Positions 1-6,274 of a DNA stretch of 9,771 nucleotides are shown one piece after another. A model generated the notes under the pieces. That model searched no databases and had not been told where the DNA came from. It worked only from the letters and a program-made list of their open reading frames with translations. Positions within the stretch are counted from its first letter, which is position 1. Each line of letters starts with the position of its first letter. Source of the DNA: Planctomycetaceae bacterium UBA6163. GTDB taxonomy: Bacteria; Planctomycetota; Planctomycetia; Pirellulales; Pirellulaceae. The position numbers were made by a program, and so were the translations under genes. The stretch is from assembly GCA_002428205.1 (NCBI GenBank), contig DIUH01000255.1:4357-14127 (forward strand). The letters run 5' to 3'.

Positions 1-216
1 CTCTGGCAACCATCGCTGCGTCTGGTGTGCCAAGCTTTCTCGTGTTGTGCAGGTTGCCCGAATTGCCAAGGATGCCGCTTTTTACTTACTGAAACGCGAC
101 TGGATTATCGATGGCGATCTATCCGATACCAAGCACGGGGCGCTTGGTGCTCGCGCATTTTTGCGAGTCACTTTTGCGGGGATATTCAGCAATGCATTTA
201 GACTTACGATCAAAAC
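1..216. other. Upstream region without a supported gene
   Basis: No reading frame here has convincing coding character. The plus frame opening at position 2 stays open but runs on into the start of the next gene in a different frame and ends at 286 with an unlikely product. The longer minus-strand frames (82-519, 119-556) lie mostly antisense to the next gene. An in-frame TAG at 199-201 closes the frame of the 217 gene, so that gene cannot start further left than this. The region holds two small hairpins (128-148 and about 150-167) and may contain the end of an upstream transcript and the promoter of the 217 gene. I could not identify a -35/-10 pair with confidence. Confidence 0.5.
128..167 (+). 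terminator. Pair of hairpins upstream of the 217 gene; possible terminator of an unseen upstream gene
   Basis: Positions 128-134 (ACCAAGC) and 142-148 (GCTTGGT) form a perfect 7-bp inverted repeat around a 7-nt loop. A second, weaker hairpin follows at once: CTCGC at 150-154 pairs with GCGAG at 163-167 across a run of five T (158-162). The T run does not sit directly after the first stem, so this is not a textbook intrinsic terminator. It could also be leader structure in the mRNA of the 217 gene. The role is inference; only the inverted repeats are seen. Confidence 0.3.
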
Positions 217-2622
217 ATGCGTGTTCAGCACTTGCAGCAGTCTTCTTCGAGTCGCCACAAGCTCGCCGCACTGCTCGCCCTGCTGACGCCCGGCTTGGCG
301 GTTGCCGATGAGAGTCAAAATGTGTTGCGTAAGGGTGCTGTGTCCAATGGTCCGGTACTGAATGCCCCGGAGCGTGATGGCGACAGTCCCGTTCGTGCGC
401 CTGAACTCGCCGAATTGGTTCCGTTGGCCGATGTTTTGGTCGATCCACAGGAAATTGCTGGCCAATCGCCGCGCGGTGGCAATCATTTGCCACCGCAAAC
501 CATCTTGGTGGTCGATCACGGGTCTGACGGGTGGATTCCGCGGGCGGGTCGCTCAAAGTTTGTCAGTCCGCTTTTGGTTGATCCATCAGCGGAGCGCACC
601 GGGCAGATTGTGCCATCGCTGCGACAATCGTTTGGTCAAGGTCCCTTGGTCGTCCAGCCAATCGTAGGCCAACCGTTGGTCTCCGGTCCTCGATTGGCTG
701 GTCCAGTCGACCATCCTGGCTTTGAGGGGGGACGTGTCGGCGATGGCTTGCTCCAGGGTGGGCCAAGTGATCAGGGCATGGGTTCAGCGATCAAGCTGGG
801 TGGATCGGCTAGTAGCACATTGAAAATTGTTCCCAACGTTTTGGAGCCCGTTCCGCGAACTGTGGAACTGCAGCCCGAGGTTTCTGCTGAACCGTCGGTC
901 GCCGGTGATTCGTCTGGTCCGATGGATCGAATCGCGAAGATGGACCGGTCGAAATCGACTCTGGTCGACAATCCCGAACAGAACGAACCGTCCGCTGAAC
1001 TGACCGCAGATGAACTTTCCTCCGGCGATGCGATGATCATAGGCGCCTCTGATGGATTAAATCCGGAAGCGGTGGAAGATGGGTTGGCCTTTGAAGGCGA
1101 TGGCACGCCGTTGGAACCGTTGACGGTTGACGGAACGAGCGTGGGCGATACTTTGGTTGATGAAGCAGGTTCCGATATAACCGGCAGCGGCAATCTTGCT
1201 GATTCGGAATTGTCCGCCGATTCGTCGCCGGCGCCTGATGGTGTCACGGCCGACGAAGGTTCGGTTGTGGGCCCTGCGCCGATGGAGATCCGGAAGCTGC
1301 GTCTACGCGACGATTTTCCGGGCGATGATGCTGCGGCGGGGCCCAACGCGTCTCGTCGCCAAGAATTGCGGTCGTCGGCCGGTGGCGACCCCATTTCGCT
1401 CCAGCCGCTTGACCCATCGATCGCAAAGATGCGAGTCGGTGATGTCGAGCCGCGGCCGCTGAGCGAATACGAATCGCCGCGTTCCCGAGATTTGGTCGAA
1501 CCGGCACCGCAGCGTTCGGTCGGTTCGGTGTCGAAGAACCCGATCCAGGGAGACACGATCACGGCTGAAGGCGAGCTTGTTTTGGCTTCCGGCCAAAGCG
1601 CCGCAAGACTCGCATTGAAGCCTCACACGGTGCGGCTCAAGCCGCTGATCGAGCAGGCTTTGAAGTATTACTGGGATCGCCCCGAAGACGCCGCCGAGCG
1701 GACGCACTGGGGGATGATGCACTCAATCATGGTCTTTGATCGTGACACGCAAATCATCAGCCGTCGCCAACGTTTCAACGCCGTTGCCTGGATGGCGGGA
1801 AACAATCCTTGCCGCAACCAGACGTTGTTCACACAGGATCAATACGGAATCCTTCCCAAGACAGGAGTCGGCTTGCAGGGGCACCAAGCACAATTGTTGG
1901 CGATTTTCGGTTTGATCAATGTACCGTTGAATTATCCGGTCTATGCAGAAAAGAAAAAATATACGGTAAACGATGTTCTGCAGCGTGAAATGCGTGATTG
2001 CAAAGTCAACACCGAGCTGACATTCACGCTGATCGGTTTGTCGCACTACACCGACAGCGACACGACTTGGGTTGCCGGCGATGGCCAAGACTGGTCGGTG
2101 CCGCGTGTCATTCAAGAAGAACTGGGTCAACCGATCGTCGGTGCCGCATGTGGCGGGACACATCGATTGATGGGTTTTGGGCACGCGCTGCGTCGTCGTC
2201 ACGCTGAAGGCAAGCCGATTAATGGCCAATGGGAACGAGCGGATCGATACGTCAAGGATTTTGTCAAATACACCTGGTCTTTGCAAAATCGTGACGGTTC
2301 GATGAGCACCGCGTGGTACGAAAAGCCCGAAGATAATGGTGATATTGATCGCAAGATTCAAACCACCGGTCATATGTTGGAAATGTTGATGACGGTCACT
2401 CCGGACGCCGATTTACAGTCGCCGGAAATGATCCGAACGGTCAATTTCATGGCCACGACACTTTTTGCGGAGCGGGGGCACGCGTGGCAAGTAGGTCCCA
2501 AGGGGCACGCGTTGCGTTCGCTGGTGATGTACTATCAGCGGGTGTTTGGCAATTCGACCCCATGGCGCCCGGGCAGTGGATCGCGAAGCGCCGGAGCGAC
2601 GCCGGCAAGGTCAGTTCGATGA
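217..2622 (+). CDS. Secreted protein: long disordered region plus C-terminal alpha/alpha-toroid-like domain
   Basis: An 801-residue protein, probably exported. Residues about 1-31 form a signal peptide: a basic/polar start, the hydrophobic core LAALLALLTPGLAVA, and a likely AVA/D cleavage site. Residues about 32-440 are low complexity, rich in Pro, Asp, Glu, Gly and Ser, and probably disordered. From about 470 the sequence becomes an ordered, Trp/His-rich helical domain. Visible marks are HWGMMHS (497-503), ACGGTHRLMGFGHAL (644-658), QNRDGS (690-695) and TTGHMLEML (716-724). QxxDGS motifs and this helix periodicity recall the terpenoid-cyclase/prenyltransferase alpha/alpha toroid, which is the basis of the call. 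The DxDD motif of a true squalene-hopene cyclase is not seen, so I do not propose a cyclase. ATG 217 is chosen because it gives a clean signal peptide and a stop lies in frame at 199; there is no good Shine-Dalgarno site. The last 25 residues are Pro/Arg/Ser-rich and may reflect a frame problem (see findings). Sure of the gene, only moderately of the fold. Confidence 0.8.
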   Translation: MRVQHLQQSSSSRHKLAALLALLTPGLAVADESQNVLRKGAVSNGPVLNAPERDGDSPVRAPELAELVPLADVLVDPQEIAGQSPRGGNHLPPQTILVVDHGSDGWIPRAGRSKFVSPLLVDPSAERTGQIVPSLRQSFGQGPLVVQPIVGQPLVSGPRLAGPVDHPGFEGGRVGDGLLQGGPSDQGMGSAIKLGGSASSTLKIVPNVLEPVPRTVELQPEVSAEPSVAGDSSGPMDRIAKMDRSKSTLVDNPEQNEPSAELTADELSSGDAMIIGASDGLNPEAVEDGLAFEGDGTPLEPLTVDGTSVGDTLVDEAGSDITGSGNLADSELSADSSPAPDGVTADEGSVVGPAPMEIRKLRLRDDFPGDDAAAGPNASRRQELRSSAGGDPISLQPLDPSIAKMRVGDVEPRPLSEYESPRSRDLVEPAPQRSVGSVSKNPIQGDTITAEGELVLASGQSAARLALKPHTVRLKPLIEQALKYYWDRPEDAAERTHWGMMHSIMVFDRDTQIISRRQRFNAVAWMAGNNPCRNQTLFTQDQYGILPKTGVGLQGHQAQLLAIFGLINVPLNYPVYAEKKKYTVNDVLQREMRDCKVNTELTFTLIGLSHYTDSDTTWVAGDGQDWSVPRVIQEELGQPIVGAACGGTHRLMGFGHALRRRHAEGKPINGQWERADRYVKDFVKYTWSLQNRDGSMSTAWYEKPEDNGDIDRKIQTTGHMLEMLMTVTPDADLQSPEMIRTVNFMATTLFAERGHAWQVGPKGHALRSLVMYYQRVFGNSTPWRPGSGSRSAGATPARSVR

Positions 2623-2953
2623 TTCACGTCAATCACTGGGCGAGAAAGCGCTCGGCTATGCTAGGCTGATCGACAAACCGGAGTTGGCGATTGTTCGACG
2701 CCGCAGAACCCGTTTGCGCGATAGCGCCGGTAGGCGCGGCCAAGCATTAAATCGGCGATTAATATAAAAAGCGACGATTCCGTGGGCTTAACCCACCTTG
2801 ACGAATTGCGACTTTTTTGACGTTTGTTAAAACACCCGCTCGGATCCGATCTCTTTCTGGCTGACGGACGATCGACGCGTTGCTGCGGCGCGTCGCTTGG
2901 CCGAAGGTTTCTTTGTCTGCTTTCGCTTTCCGCGATAGGCCTCGGGTGTTTCC
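2623..2953. other. Intergenic region between two plus-strand genes
   Basis: About 330 bases without a confident gene. It contains an open plus frame continuing to 2767 that could be a frame-shifted tail of the preceding gene, a terminator-like hairpin at 2766-2818, and the presumed promoter and leader of the diadenylate cyclase gene at 2954. A 42-codon minus-strand frame (2827-2955) encodes a strongly basic peptide, but I treat it as unproven. No riboswitch, repeat array or mobile-element end was recognised. Confidence 0.5.
2766..2818 (+). terminator. Intrinsic terminator-like hairpin after the 217 gene
   Basis: The core stem is GTGGG (2782-2786) with CCCAC (2792-2796). It is extended outward, across an asymmetric internal loop, by GATTC (2776-2780) with GAATT (2803-2807), and then by an A run (2766-2770) opposite a run of six T (2813-2818). 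The A-rich left edge and T-rich right edge make it compatible with termination in either direction. It lies about 145 nt after the stop of the 217 gene and 136 nt before the next start, and so would separate the two genes into different transcripts. The internal loop makes it less certain than the terminator at 6038. Confidence 0.5.
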
Positions 2954-3898
2954 ATGGCTCTTACACGTCTGACCAAATCGAGTGCCGCAATCATCAAGGT
3001 TGCTGCGGCCTTGCTGACTGACGTCGGCGGCGATGCGATGCTGCTGCTGCTCGATGGCCCATCGGATTGGCGGCGAATCGCAGAGCTGACCGAACCGACG
3101 GGCAAGCTGGCCATCGTTGCCGCTGACAGCGTGTCAGAACTCGAGGGCGCTGCCGAAGCGGGTTTGAAACCGTTGCCGCTGAACAAGGAAAAAGCGCCTT
3201 TGCTGGAACGTCTTCAGCACGCCCTGCTGGAAGCGGCCGCCGACGAAATGATTCGTCCTAACGGTTCGGTTGTGGCGGTCTATGGCGGATTTCAGCAGGG
3301 TAGGTTCGATTCGATCAGCCACCTGCAGTTGGACGAGCGAATGAGGCGGCTGACCGCTCGTGACTTGCAGAGCCTAGAGAGCAGCGTGCCGCTAAAGACG
3401 GTCAAAGCGGTGGTCGATTTAGCCGTGCAGATCGGCCGTGAAGGCCGCGAGGGGAAACCGGTTGGCGCGATGTTTGTCGTCGGCGACACGCGGCGAGTGC
3501 TGGAACATTGCAACGACGGCGGTGCCGATCCCTTTCGCGGCTACAACAAAAAACATCGTTATTTGCTCGACCCGAAAGTTCAGGAAGACGCCAAAGAGAT
3601 CGCTCAACTGGACGGCGCCTTCGTCATCAATGCAGACGGATACATCGAACGCAGCCGCCAAATGCTGGAGGTCAGCCACGAGAGTCTGACGATGAACAAG
3701 GGTCTCGGCTCGCGCCACTGGGCTGCCGCAGCGATCACCCAGCGGACCAAGGCGCTGGCAGTTGTGGTCAGCCAGTCGACCGGCACGGTGCGATTGTTCC
3801 AAAACGGGCAATTGATGATCCGCATCGAACCGATGGACAAGGCGGTGAAGTGGCAAGAGTTTTCGTTCGTCTCACCATCAGCGCCCGGCGATCATTGA
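2954..3898 (+). CDS. Diadenylate cyclase (c-di-AMP synthase), DacZ-like domain order
   Basis: A 314-residue protein expected to condense two ATP into cyclic di-AMP, a second messenger for osmolyte/K+ and envelope homeostasis. Residues about 130-290 form a DAC (DisA_N) domain. The DGA catalytic motif is at 220-222 (DGAFVINADGYI), and the second signature, normally G-T-R-H-R, appears at 250-256 as GLGSRHW. It is followed by the typical stretch AITQRTKALAVVVSQSTGTV (260-279). Residues about 8-110 form an alpha/beta domain with the look of a pyruvate-kinase C-terminal domain. That is the N-terminal partner found in archaeal DacZ, not the membrane helices of CdaA or the DNA-binding tail of DisA, so the enzyme should be cytosolic. 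Asp-Gly-Ala and Arg-His are intact; the third residue of RHR is Trp256, which could affect activity. ATG 2954 is the first start after an in-frame TAG at 2936; no Shine-Dalgarno site is visible. The gene stands alone and is convergent with the methyltransferase. The DAC assignment is firm; product and activity are inferred from the family. Confidence 0.85.
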   Translation: MALTRLTKSSAAIIKVAAALLTDVGGDAMLLLLDGPSDWRRIAELTEPTGKLAIVAADSVSELEGAAEAGLKPLPLNKEKAPLLERLQHALLEAAADEMIRPNGSVVAVYGGFQQGRFDSISHLQLDERMRRLTARDLQSLESSVPLKTVKAVVDLAVQIGREGREGKPVGAMFVVGDTRRVLEHCNDGGADPFRGYNKKHRYLLDPKVQEDAKEIAQLDGAFVINADGYIERSRQMLEVSHESLTMNKGLGSRHWAAAAITQRTKALAVVVSQSTGTVRLFQNGQLMIRIEPMDKAVKWQEFSFVSPSAPGDH

Positions 3899-4004
3899 CC
3901 AGCCAGTTTAATGCATCGCCGTTATCCGCGGTCACGCCTTGCCGATGAGCGATCAGGCCAGCCGCGGTTCGAGAACAACGAATGGATTACACGGCAACGG
4001 CCCC

Positions 4005-5336
4005 TCAATTTCCCACTTCGTCTACAAGTTTTGTGGTGCTGGCCAACGGATTTAAAGGGCTTCGTCGCCCCAGCGCCGCGTAAGTGGTCCCGCCTGACCA
4101 ACGGCCGAGAAAACATACAACGACGCTCGCCCCAGTTCGCGGAATCCCGCTTCGCAATCCCTTGGTCCACACCGCTGGGTCTTGCCCGGTGCCGCGGACT
4201 TTCACGGTTTCCACCCATAACGAGTTGTCCCGGACCCACCGCTTGATCCGCTTTAGATCAGCAGGTCCCGACCAGATCGTTTCGAAAACTTGCGACAACG
4301 ATTGATCACTGGGCAACTCGCCGCAGCCAAAAAAACCTGACGGGCCTCCCAGCGAAACCCATCCGCGTGCGGTTGCGATTGAAGACGACAGCCCGGCGGC
4401 TCGCACGGCCGGGTCGACGTCGATCAAGTAGAGTGGCACCTCGGAAACGGCGGAAAGCGATCGATCCAACTCGACAAGTCCTGACGCCTCGCCAGCGTCT
4501 ATCGAAAAACGCTCGCGGCGGCCATCCGCCCACAATCGAACCGCCGATCGCCCACCGGGGGTGACTCCAGCGGCATCGATGCAATTTCCGCACAATAGCG
4601 CCTGCTCTCTCACGCTGCCGTCCAGGCTGATCCACTGGCGATGGTTCTCCGAGATCAAGCGGTGGACCAAGCCGGCACCACAATCACGCTCAAGTTGGGC
4701 CGCTGGGGCGAGTTTGACAATCGCGTGGCGTCCACCATCAATTAATCTCGCGACATCCTCAATCGAGGGCTGATAACTCGCCGGCTGGACCACTCGCGAT
4801 TTGCCCCCCGGTCGTCGATCTGGATCGACGTGGATCGCCGCTTCCTGTGGGATTTCTCGCCCGGTTGCGTCAGCACAAATTGCCACTGCATTGCCCGGCG
4901 TTGGATCGTGATCAAGGGCATCGCGGTCGAGTGCATCGAGCGATAGATTCGCGCCCGCCATGGCGGCAATTTGGGGATCGCAATCGATTGCCACCGTCGG
5001 GCCACGTCGCCCAAGTTCCATGGCGTCGCCACCAATGCCGCTGCACAAGTCGTAGACGACGCCAGGCCCAAACAGCGCAGCCTTGTACCGAGCGACAACG
5101 CGAACAGTCGCCTGGGCAATCGATTTTTCCGTCGCCATCCAAACGCCGGGGCCAAACTTTTCGGCCGCCCGGGACTGCAATCCGGCGATCGATAAAATCA
5201 TCGACGCATCATCGCTTCCGTACTGGCGTCGCAGCGAATCAACAATCGACGCCGTGATCGGTTTTTGAGCCGTCAACCGAATCGGCTCGGCATGTCTTAG
5301 TAACCAGTCCGACGACCTAACAGCGGGAAAATTCAT
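4005..5336 (-). CDS. Class I SAM-dependent methyltransferase with C-terminal THUMP-like domain
   Basis: A 443-residue cytosolic protein. Residues about 90-240 form a Rossmann methyltransferase core. SAM motif I is DLCSGIGGDA (96-105), the acidic motif II follows as AIDCDP (116-121), and HVDPDRRPGGKSR (169-181) occupies the motif IV region. The segment YLIDVDPAVRAAGL (about 303-316) and the C-terminal part (about 375-430, with KVRGTGQDP and a closing strand TTYAALGRR) match the bacterial family that ends in a THUMP-like domain. THUMP domains bind RNA, so an RNA (tRNA or rRNA) substrate is plausible, but the target is not known to me. The open frame extends to 5525, but its first 63 codons are basic and unlike a folded domain. 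The ATG at 5336 (MNFPAVRSSDWLL) fits the family start better and is used here; no strong Shine-Dalgarno site. The gene converges on the diadenylate cyclase gene across 106 nt, with no clear terminator between them. Family call confident, substrate unknown. Confidence 0.85.
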   Translation of the reverse strand: MNFPAVRSSDWLLRHAEPIRLTAQKPITASIVDSLRRQYGSDDASMILSIAGLQSRAAEKFGPGVWMATEKSIAQATVRVVARYKAALFGPGVVYDLCSGIGGDAMELGRRGPTVAIDCDPQIAAMAGANLSLDALDRDALDHDPTPGNAVAICADATGREIPQEAAIHVDPDRRPGGKSRVVQPASYQPSIEDVARLIDGGRHAIVKLAPAAQLERDCGAGLVHRLISENHRQWISLDGSVREQALLCGNCIDAAGVTPGGRSAVRLWADGRRERFSIDAGEASGLVELDRSLSAVSEVPLYLIDVDPAVRAAGLSSSIATARGWVSLGGPSGFFGCGELPSDQSLSQVFETIWSGPADLKRIKRWVRDNSLWVETVKVRGTGQDPAVWTKGLRSGIPRTGASVVVCFLGRWSGGTTYAALGRRSPLNPLASTTKLVDEVGN

Positions 5337-5550
5337 GGGGGCCCCTGTGGAGCGTCGAACCAAGCGTTTGGATCGTTTTCTGGAAGTCCGGCGAACGATT
5401 TTGGCGTTTGTAATTGGGGTAAGCAACAAAGAGTTGGTGCAGCATTGTGCCCAGAATCGCTCACGAATGCAGGCGGCGGGGCCGAAATTGACGATCGTGG
5501 ACGGAAAAATCATGGGCACACGCAAAAAACAGCCTGCCGGCTGGGAATAA
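5335..5550 (+). CDS. Possible small basic protein (71 aa), unrecognised
   Basis: A 71-residue frame divergent from the methyltransferase. The two ATG codons overlap in the palindrome CATG at 5334-5337. The predicted peptide is basic, with an amphipathic/hydrophobic middle (RFLEVRRTILAFVIGVSNKE) and a Lys/Trp-containing end (KKQPAGWE). No family is recognised. In favour: first codon positions are purine-rich, the opposite strand here does not read like protein, and an imperfect hairpin (5553-5575) follows the stop directly. Against: no Shine-Dalgarno site, and a start overlapping that of a divergent gene is awkward for promoter placement. A GTG at 5347 is an alternative start that would remove the overlap. 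Treat as tentative. Confidence 0.35.
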   Translation: MGAPVERRTKRLDRFLEVRRTILAFVIGVSNKELVQHCAQNRSRMQAAGPKLTIVDGKIMGTRKKQPAGWE

Positions 5551-5600
5551 CCCGTTGCCAGAATGCGGGCAAACGCCTATTCTTTGCGACTTGATGCCGT

Positions 5601-5620
5601 CAAAGCCACACAAAGTCACA
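5601..5620. repeat. 10-bp tandem direct repeat upstream of the small basic protein gene
   Basis: Two adjacent copies, CAAAGCCACA and CAAAGTCACA, differ at one position. They end 65 nt before the start codon at 5686, in the presumed promoter or leader of that gene. A one-turn (10-bp) spacing places both copies on the same DNA face, which would suit a dimeric or tandem activator site. That role is inference; only the repeat is seen. Confidence 0.45.
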
Positions 5621-5635
5621 TACAGTTCGATGCGT

Positions 5636-5669
5636 CCCGTTGCGGGCGCGTGATCGGGCGAGCCTCGCC
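5636..5669 (+). promoter_or_regulatory. Two GC-rich hairpins in the leader of the small basic protein gene
   Basis: CCCG (5636-5639) pairs with CGGG (5643-5646) around TTG. GGCGA (5657-5661) pairs with TCGCC (5665-5669) around GCC. The second stem ends immediately before GGAGTGAG (5670-5677), the likely ribosome-binding region, 8-12 nt from the ATG at 5686. Stacked leader hairpins just before a ribosome-binding site could stabilise the mRNA or set translation level, or be a binding site for a product-level feedback. I do not recognise a known RNA family. Confidence 0.35.
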
Positions 5670-5685
5670 GGAGTGAGTTTTTAAC

Positions 5686-5910
5686 ATGACCATGGATCGT
5701 AGCCTCAAGGTGCAAGCCGGGGCAATCAAATCGCGAAACGTGCTGACCCGAGCCGAACGGGTCTCGCGCTTAAAGGAACTGGACCGCTGGACTGACGAAT
5801 CCGAAGTCGTCGGTATGCCCAAGGTCCGCGTTCTGAAGGTTTCTTTGAAGAAGAAAAAGAAAGTCAAGAAGGAAGAAACCGACGACAAGAAGGGCAAGAA
5901 GAAGAAATAG
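5686..5910 (+). CDS. PVC-superphylum small basic protein (TIGR04137-like)
   Basis: A 74-residue strongly basic protein. It matches the family shared by Chlamydiae, Verrucomicrobia and Planctomycetes and described as a signature of that superphylum. The matching pattern is an M-x-x-D-x-SLK start (MTMDRSLKV, 1-9), RNVLTRAERVSRLKE (17-31), a W near residue 35, and GMPKVRVLKV (43-52). The family is reported as abundant and nucleic-acid or ribosome associated; the exact role is not settled. Residues 55-74 are a lysine tail (KKKKKVKKEETDDKKGKKKK), encoded by an almost pure purine run in the DNA. ATG 5686 is preferred over ATG 5692 because the family usually has two residues before the D-x-SLK motif and GGAG (5670-5673) lies upstream. 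The gene is monocistronic: it has its own leader with a tandem repeat and hairpins, and a strong terminator at 6038-6081. The family call is firm. Confidence 0.92.
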   Translation: MTMDRSLKVQAGAIKSRNVLTRAERVSRLKELDRWTDESEVVGMPKVRVLKVSLKKKKKVKKEETDDKKGKKKK

Positions 5911-5917
5911 CATTTGG

Positions 5918-5941
5918 CAGCGACGATCAACGTTGTCGCTG
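5918..5941 (+). terminator. Hairpin 8 nt after the small basic protein stop codon
   Basis: CAGCGAC (5918-5924) and GTCGCTG (5935-5941) form a perfect 7-bp stem, extended inward by a G·T and an A-T pair, with a six-base loop. No T run follows, so it is more likely a 3'-end stabiliser or processing structure than a stand-alone intrinsic terminator. It acts upstream of the better terminator at 6038. Confidence 0.4.
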
Positions 5942-6037
5942 GCAATCGCTGATTCACCCGCCCCCACGAACTGCGTTTGCAGGCTTCCGGGGGGGCGATC
6001 AGTGGACGTCTTTCTTCTCCACTCGTACTCAACTTCG

Positions 6038-6081
6038 ATCGCCAAGCCGCTAGCTATCAGCGGGTTGGCGATTTTTGTTTT
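6038..6081 (+). terminator. Strong intrinsic terminator for the small basic protein transcript
   Basis: An outer 8-bp stem, ATCGCCAA (6038-6045) with TTGGCGAT (6065-6072), and an inner 5-bp stem, CCGCT with AGCGG, are separated only by a G/G mismatch. The loop has seven bases. The stem runs directly into TTTTTGTTTT (6072-6081). The T run is on the plus strand only, so it stops rightward transcription and would protect the convergent operon from read-through. Confidence 0.85.
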
Positions 6082-6274
6082 ATCGCGCTCGGTTCGTCCA
6101 TACGAATCGCCCCCGTGTCGCTAGCCCTTCTCCGCCCGAGTGCCGGTGCAGAGGGGAGCCGAAGACTTGTCGAGAGACCGATCGCAGGCGGAAATTGGCC
6201 CGAACGTTCTCGCGGTTTGCGTTTGTAAACCTACTGAGAAACACCGCCTTGTTGCCAACAGCGCCTTCGGTCTG

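Larger units (their letters stand above)
5911..6274. other. Gap between convergent genes
   Basis: About 360 bases between the small basic protein gene (+) and the DUF1559 gene (-). It holds a perfect 7-bp hairpin at 5918-5941 and a strong plus-strand terminator at 6038-6081. The short open frames here have no protein-like character. From about 6085 to 6274 I see nothing recognisable, and no clear intrinsic terminator for the minus-strand operon. Confidence 0.55.

Noticed and set aside
47..286. Plus-strand frame starting with GTG at 47
   Set aside because: It overlaps the signal-peptide region of the 217 gene in another frame, and its second half is not protein-like; a genuine upstream gene end cannot be shown.
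771..1562. 263-codon open frame on the minus strand
   Set aside because: It is antisense to the disordered part of the 217 gene. Its Ser/Pro-rich product with no domain is a typical mirror of biased codon use, while the plus frame has a signal peptide and a folded domain.
1723..2373. 216-codon minus-strand frame
   Set aside because: It is antisense to the conserved C-terminal domain of the 217 gene and has no recognisable motif.
3899..4004. Possible terminator between the convergent cyclase and methyltransferase genes
   Set aside because: There are small palindromes (two CCGCGG copies, GTTC-GA-GAAC at 3967-3976) but no stem followed by a T run on either strand.
5337..5525. 63-codon N-terminal extension of the methyltransferase
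   Set aside because: The extension is basic and unstructured and does not resemble the family start; ATG 5336 gives the expected N-terminus.
5584..5626. TTGCGA and TACAGT as a sigma-70 promoter for the small basic protein gene
   Set aside because: The spacing is about 31 nt, too long for a -35/-10 pair, and TACAGT is only a partial match.
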